Of a DNA stretch of 62,700 bases, positions 57,546 to 62,700 are shown piece after piece; positions within the stretch are counted from its first letter, which is position 1; each line of letters starts with the position of its first letter. The notes under the pieces are model-generated. The model was not told where the DNA came from, made no database searches, and saw nothing but the letters and a program-made list of their open reading frames with translations. The position numbers were made by a program, and so were the translations under genes. This DNA comes from Trametopsis cervina. Its lineage: Eukaryota > Basidiomycota > Agaricomycetes > Polyporales > Irpicaceae. The stretch lies in assembly GCA_022385755.1 (NCBI GenBank), contig MU278397.1:1-62700 (forward strand). The letters run 5' to 3'.

Positions 57546-58193
57546 CTGTCGATTCACCAGTAATGCAACACCTGTTGCATTACTGTCACCATCCTGCGAG
57601 TAGTAGTATTTTCCCCTCGGAGAAATTGTCAGTTGGTAGCTTAGCTGTTCTGTACCGCACACAAATATACTTTTATTTTTTGAAGGAGGGATGACTCGTC
57701 AGGACATTCCGCACAAACCTAACTTTCTGTCCGCGAGAACATTGCCATTGTCACCCTCTGTCACGCATTAGCGCCTGTATCGAAAGCTTTGTGCCGCGCG
57801 TCGGACTTTGGTGGCATTGTCATGCTCATCAGCTTGAGAGGAACTTAACTGCTCAGAGATCCTCTACTAAAGCTCTGTTCCACAAGTTTTTATTTTTCTA
57901 GTCTAGTATATACATGTATCTACCCATATATGCCACTCCGGCCAGTTTCCGTAAGCAGTATCAAGCTACAGGATGCCATCAGTGTGCATGTCTGCATGAA
58001 ATGGATCCCCAAAAGGTGGTATTCGATTTTTCATAACTGCCCCAGAGACCAGACTTGTATGAAACCCTGCATAGATCATCTAATTATGCTAATACATATG
58101 TGTGAATTTTCTCGAGGTCAATGGTAGCATGACTATACGCCCAGAGCCTTTGTTGCATTACTAGGCACTGTTGCATTACTGGTGTATCGACAG
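57546..58193. mobile_element. 648-bp MITE with 27-bp terminal inverted repeats, TA duplication
   Basis: The left end (57544-57570, TA included) and right end (58169-58195) are inverted copies identical at 26 of 27 positions, beginning TACTGTCGATWCACCAG. Each end is bordered by TA, the target duplication of Tc1/mariner-type elements. Inside, the word TGTTGCATTACT recurs: as a perfect 12-bp inverted repeat at 57559-57584, and as two direct copies at 58151 and 58169. The interior has no transposase frame, so it is a non-autonomous element. Confidence 0.88.
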
Positions 58194-58202
58194 TACAGCG
58201 GA

Positions 58203-58239
58203 GATGATGATGACGACGACGACGACGACGGCGACGACG
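58203..58239. repeat. GAT/GAC trinucleotide microsatellite
   Basis: Three GAT units then a run of GAC with one GGC interruption, immediately downstream of the MITE end. Confidence 0.9.
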
Positions 58240-58300
58240 TTTAAGGTTGTCTAACTCCGCGTGGGACTGCTCCGAAATCCCGGACGGGCGTCTACCATCC

Positions 58301-58340
58301 AGTCCGACTTAGTCCGACTTAGTCCGACCTAGTCCGACCG
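58301..58340. repeat. Four tandem 10-bp units AGTCCGACYT
   Basis: AGTCCGACTT, AGTCCGACTT, AGTCCGACCT and AGTCCGACCG run head to tail about 120 bp before the exonuclease-like gene. They share AGTCC with the ACYRGTC array upstream. GATATAAACC at about 58388 may be the TATA element of the next gene. Confidence 0.85.
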
Positions 58341-58460
58341 TTCACCGAAATGCCCGGCACAGCCCAGTTGCTGTGCAGGACCACGTCAGATATAAACCAC
58401 AACCTCGTTACGAGCCTCCCTCCCGCTTGCCCACCCATCGCACCGCACCCCAATCATCCG

Positions 58461-59445
58461 ATGTTTAGGCCGCACAAGTTCAGCATTGTTCTGTCTGCTT
58501 TCGACGACGCCGCGCGTCGCTGGACAGCCTTATCTCTACGCCAGCATACCGCATCCATCCCAAAGCCTTCTCCTCCTCGCCCAGCGAACCGTCGCACTCT
58601 CGGCAAGCAGCTCTCTCTCACATCCTGGAACGTCCACGTCTCTCCCTTCAAGCGCGTTGAGCGCTTCCAGCTCATCCTCGATCGTATCCTCGGACCCAAG
58701 TCCTCCGACATCATCTTACTCCAAGAAGTCGCGTCCGACGTTCGGCAGTCTGCTCGATGACCCCAGAGTGCGCTCGCGCTTCCTGACGTCCGACGCGGAG
58801 GACGACACAGCCTTCAAGGGTGTACCATTTGCGACGATGACGTTGCTCTCCAACGAGCGTTTCGCCACTTCATTGCTAGCTGAGAAGAATGACGGGAGCG
58901 ACGGCAAGGGAGAGGGAGAGGGAGAGGGAGAGGGCAAACGAGGCTCCAAGATGATGCTCCACAGCGCTTTCCGTATGACGCTGCCCAGCAGGTACGAGAG
59001 GGACGCTCTCTGCGTTAACTTCCATGACCCAGCCACGCCCGGCAATGTTCTACGCCTCCTCAACGTCCACTTGAACTCCCTCGACGCATACTTCAGGCGT
59101 GCCTTCCAGGTACACCTGCTAAATGGTCTCCTACGCGAGGGCGGATGTAGCGGCGGCGTTGTCGCAGGGGACTTCAACGCTATCGACCCCGACGATCGTA
59201 CACTCGTCGAGAAACACGGGCTAGTCGACGCCTGGGTCAAGCTATACGAGCAGACGACGGGGCTCGACGGAGCTACTTGGGGCGTAGGCGTCGAACTCGA
59301 GCACGGACTCAAGCCGGGTAGGTTGGATAAGGTTGTTATGCTAGGCCTCGAGCCTGTCGATATCAAGGTCCTCCAGCCTGGTCGTATCGACGACAGTACG
59401 CTCTGGAGCGACCACTGCGGACTACGCTGCACCTTTACGGTCTGA
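58461..59445 (+). pseudogene. Endonuclease/exonuclease/phosphatase family gene with one frameshift
   Basis: Metal-dependent phosphodiesterase fold. From ATG 58461: SLTSWNVHVSPFKRVERF, then ILLQEVASDV with the metal-binding Glu. The frame then stops at TGA 58758. In the next frame the family continues at once with LLDDPRVRSRF, FATMTLLSNERF, LRLLNVHLNSLD, VVAGDFNAIDPDD (GDFN), RLDKVVML and SDHCGLRCTF (SDH). Both halves are otherwise uninterrupted, so a single lesion lies around 58740-58757, too short a space for an intron. It is either a young pseudogene, a programmed shift or an assembly error. Members act on DNA ends (Tdp2-like) or phosphoesters. A GAGGGA hexamer run near 58915 encodes a Gly/Glu stretch. 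ATG 58350 is an alternative start. Confidence 0.75.
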
Positions 59446-60630
59446 TCTGGTAAGTAAGCTCTTCTTCTTGCCTATCCGACGCCTATATAACCATATGATA
59501 CTTCTTCTGCAGACGTCGATGGTCAGATCTCGAGGGCTCATAGTGTCATGTTGCGCTGTTGGCTCTAACTTCAACCTTTAGCTACTCGCTTTTGTTTACG
59601 TCCCTATCTCTCTCGCCTCTATATACGTTTGTATGATGATTCCGCGTAAGCCAGAATGAGTTGCATAGCCGTTGTCTCTTCCTCTCTCTCGAATCCTGTC
59701 GTAAGCAGATAATGTACGCTACTAGGTTGTCGGCCCAGAATATGACGACTGGATGAGACAGACGCATTTCCGGTTCATAACTGTGTGATTAGCGACAGAT
59801 GCTTCGTGCTAGCTCTGCGCTGAAGTATCCAGTAACGGTTGGTGAAATGCCACGCTCAGCACCATCTCAAGCTTTAGAAATCGGATAGTTCTCTCGCGCG
59901 ATATGGGTTAGTTAGCAAGTGTACTCGCACTGGTGATATCGTTTTATGATAGAGTCAAGTCGAGAAGCTTAGCAAGAAGCGTAAGAGGTCAGACCAGAAC
60001 TTGTTGAGTATCGCAAGTCTACGCTGAGTTGCCACTTATTGGGCCTCACATTTTGCTTCTTAAGTACGTAAAGCTTGCTCAGGTATGGAAAGATCTTTCG
60101 AGTACGGAGATCCTTCGTCCGACTGACTGGACGAGGATCTCTCGAGTTACAAAGATGGGCCCAAGTACAAAGAATGAAGACTCCAATGTTTGCGTTGGTC
60201 AATGATGAAGGGACGACGAGTGGTGATATTTCAAAAACATAACAGCCCCAGCAGGCGGGCAACATTGAATACGAGGCACTATTGGTACACGAGCAGACGA
60301 GAGATGGAGTTGGGGTTGGGGAGCACGACTGCAGAGGTCGAGGACGTCACATTGGCGAGATGGATCGTATGCACGTTGTAGAGCACTTGAAAGCGGATCA
60401 GATGGCGCGAAGAAAAGAGACAGAAGAGCAAGACGAACCGAAACAACGGAAACACAAGTCCACGTGGTTAAACGCCCTAGGTTAGCAGCGAAGGCAGTAA
60501 GTTCAGTAACGACGGAGGAGGAGAATGATACGACGTACCGAAGTGACGAGCCTACAACTCAAGACCTAGGAGATAAAGAAGGTGCGTAATTAGTGACAAG
60601 AAAAAGTAAGAGCGAGAGGACGCGACGAAC
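59446..60630. other. Intergenic region, no gene seen
   Basis: About 1.2 kb. A donor/acceptor-like pair follows the exonuclease stop (GTAAGT near 59451 and CTTCTGCAG near 59513), so a 3'-UTR intron is possible. Other frames are short and featureless. Confidence 0.5.
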
Positions 60631-61578
60631 CTAGTCGAGCTGGAGGAAAGCCTTCCACTCCTCCTCAGACATAACCTCCTTGCCAAGGTCCTCCTGTGCC
60701 TTCTTGAAGGCGGGGTAGAAGGCGTTGAACGCCATCTCGACCATCTTCTTGTCGGCGTCGTCCTTGTAGACGATCTTCCCGATCTCGCTGGTCTTGAGAT
60801 AGACCTTCCACTCCTCCTCCGTCCAGAGGAACGCGTCGGGCGAGTCTTCGGGGAGCGCTTTCTTGTACTCGATGTACTTGGGGTAGAACAAGTCAAAGGC
60901 CATCTTGACCATTGCCTTCTCCGCCTCGTCCCCATAGCTGACTACACTGTCCTGCTTACCCATGACGTTCAAGAGCTTCATGGCGTCGTCAAAATCCTTG
61001 ACCGCCTTCTCGCGACGAGACTTGAGACAATCAGGGCCAGAGAAAAGCTTCATGATGATGGCCTCCGTGTCGGTAGGCAGCGGCAAGACCTCCTGGGTGA
61101 CGACATCGGCGAGGGTCATGCCCTTGGGCTCGTAGAGAGTCTACGTATACGGCATATCAATCACGAGCTATGAGGAGCAACGGTAACTTGTACTTACCAC
61201 GCGTTCGTCGACAATGTCATAAGTAATGACAGCCTCGTCGACCTTCTCGCGGTAGGTGACGCCGCACCTAGACTCGGCACTTGCGGTGAAGCAGTCATCA
61301 CGAGAAGCGACCAAGTCGCGAATCTTGAAGCGGTCGCAGTCCTCGTCGTACTTGACAAACAAGTCGACATCCTAGAGTTAAGCTATTAGAGGCGTGCCGC
61401 ATTACGGTAAAGCAAGGAAAACACATACCGGAGTGCGACGGATGCCTCTGGCGTCCCAGTAGAGGCCCCCGATGATGCAGACACGGGTTTGCTTCGCCAC
61501 GGTGGGGCCAACAGCATCGTGCCAGAGGCGGAAGAGGGGCATGACGCTGCGGTGAATAGCCTGACGAGCAATAGACAT
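60631..61578 (-). CDS. Nucleotidyltransferase-like protein with duplicated C-terminal repeat
   Basis: Three exons on the reverse strand: 61578-61429, 61371-61198, 61140-60631, giving 277 aa. The N-terminal part reads RVCIIGGLYWDARGIRRTPDVDLFVKYDED, matching the GG...R-T-x-D-x-D pattern of minimal nucleotidyltransferase folds, with D-V-D as the metal pair. EAVITYDIVDERV follows. This resembles a family I know only as hypothetical in mushroom-forming fungi. The C-terminal ~95 residues contain two copies of one unit: MVKMAFDLFYPKYIEYKKAL...TEEEWKVYL and MVEMAFNAFYPAFKKAQEDL...SEEEWKAFL. Enzyme activity and partners are unknown. Upstream sequence to 61.9 kb stays rich in pyrimidine tracts and may contain a 5'-UTR intron. 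Confidence 0.72.
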
Positions 61579-62128
61579 GGTGTCAAGTCTGTAAAGCAAG
61601 TAGTGGCGTCAGACAATGCAACGAAGGGACAGAAGCAGAGAGGAAAGCGGACGAACTGTGTGTTGAGAAGAGCGCGAGTTGAGTAAGTCGAGAGGGTCTG
61701 GTTGAGACTGGGGACTCCAACCTCTCGAAACGTCCATGTTTTATAGGTCTGAGAGCACAGAGTTAGACACGAAGTGAGCACGAGGTTTTGAGCGACATTC
61801 GCTGCCCAAGACATACCGAAAGCACGCAATGGTGAGTGATATTTGCTGCCCAGAATAGAGTCAGCACATAGCAAAGTGCAAGATCCGACGAGCACCCGCG
61901 CGGTAGAGTCTTCTGACGCCACCTACGCCCTCTAACCATACGGTACAGCTACACCGCGACAGTAGTGGTAGTCAGAGTGAGTGTGCCGAGAGCATTGGAC
62001 GTCGAGTGATCCTGGTTCTCCGCAGTAAATGTGCCAACCACCCTAAGTAAATATTCGAACTCAGAGCCGCCACGAGAACCCAACGGCTGGGTTTCGAATT
62101 CCCGTTTAAGACTATCTCCAACGCCACC
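61579..62128. other. Divergent intergenic region
   Basis: Upstream of the nucleotidyltransferase-like gene and of the transposase fragment. Frames on the reverse strand are not family-like. No clear promoter element. Confidence 0.45.
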
Positions 62129-62700
62129 ATGCCCAGACAATCACAGCGACAAGAACTGCTCAACATTGTCGATAGCTATCGAATCAGTGCAGCTGAGCTT
62201 GCCTTACAGCTTGAAATGGTCGACGTACTTGCTGATTTCATGCTTGATTATGACGATGAGGCTCAGCCACAGAATAACTCTTCATCTCCTCCTGCAACTT
62301 CACCGATCTCGTCTATCTCCTCTGATTCATCTACAACCTCAACCACATCCTCATCCTCATCTCCACCTTCACCAACATCTGCCTCAGATGAACACATGTC
62401 TGTTGATGAAGACTCCGATGACTACTCAACGGGATATGATCTTTGAAGCATGGGATCAGTACCTTCTGAACATATACCGCGGTATCGAGAAGACTCGGGT
62501 CCCTAATCCTTCTCCACCCACTCCAAAACTCTCACATTTCGAATTACTCGATCGCTACCGCGAGCATAACAAAGATCGATGGTTAAAGCGCGTTCGTGTT
62601 GAACCAGAGATCTTTGATGAGCTTGTGAAGAAGATACAAGATCATTGTCACGACTTTGGGCTGAGGCGTCTCTTTTGAGCGTGGCCGCGCCTATGAAAGC
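62129..62700 (+). mobile_element. Broken Harbinger-like transposase, runs off the window
   Basis: Two frames overlap. The first opens at ATG 62129 (MPRQSQRQELLNIVDSY) and passes into a Ser/Thr-rich acidic stretch before TGA at 62446. The second frame covers about 62418-62678 and has YLLNIYRGIEKTR, HFELLDRYREHNKDRWLKRVRVEPEIFDELVKKIQDH, the N-terminal pattern of PIF/Harbinger (HARBI1-type, DDE4) transposases in fungi. A frame change is needed near 62420-62445 and the second frame stops at 62678, before any DDE residues. The stop may hide an intron, since the window ends 22 bp later. Terminal repeats cannot be checked. Confidence 0.65.

Overview
This window looks like nuclear DNA of an agaricomycete fungus (Basidiomycota), possibly a polypore. 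Genes are dense and split by many short introns, mostly 45-65 nt with GTRNGT...YAG borders. The proteins are eukaryotic and fungal: Prp28, Yos9, Pis1, Cho1, Nse1 and kynurenine monooxygenase. Exon coordinates were worked out by hand from splice consensus, reading-frame continuity and family conservation. Nearly every spliced model closes to a whole number of codons. No database search was possible, so names rest on recognised motifs.

Layout. 0-2.1 kb: a gene cut by the left edge, a ~600-bp direct repeat pair that looks transposon-derived, and an intron-containing tRNA-Leu(AAG). 2.7-16.2 kb: a housekeeping block with a pyridoxal-reductase-like aldo-keto reductase, asparagine synthetase, a RhoGEF, a small lysine-methyltransferase-like enzyme, an EF-hand-like protein and the splicing helicase Prp28. 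16.2-26.2 kb: a ~10-kb stretch with no gene I can support, enriched for the 7-mer TACAGTA/TACTGTA and holding small inverted and tandem repeats. 26.2-36.6 kb: a HAL/NPR-type kinase, the ER lectin Yos9, an AT-hook protein and kynurenine 3-monooxygenase.

37.9-45.7 kb is an accessory block. Two paralogous seven-helix membrane proteins flank a tandem pair of short-chain dehydrogenases, and a short relic of the membrane family lies between them. 46.0-53.8 kb: PI synthase, a large Msp1-like AAA ATPase, Nse1 of the SMC5/6 complex, and PS synthase. PI and PS synthase both use CDP-diacylglycerol and lie within 8 kb of each other.

53.9-62.7 kb has a mobile-element flavour. It holds a DUF3435-like tyrosine-recombinase-fold gene with a possibly truncated 5' end, an array of near-palindromic ACYRGTC boxes, a 648-bp MITE with 27-bp terminal repeats and TA target duplications, an endonuclease/exonuclease/phosphatase gene carrying one frameshift, a nucleotidyltransferase-like protein with a duplicated tail, and a broken Harbinger-like transposase at the right edge.

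The genes do not form one pathway. The regions most worth following are the DUF3435 gene with its repeat array, the membrane-protein/dehydrogenase block, and the motif-rich desert upstream of the kinase.
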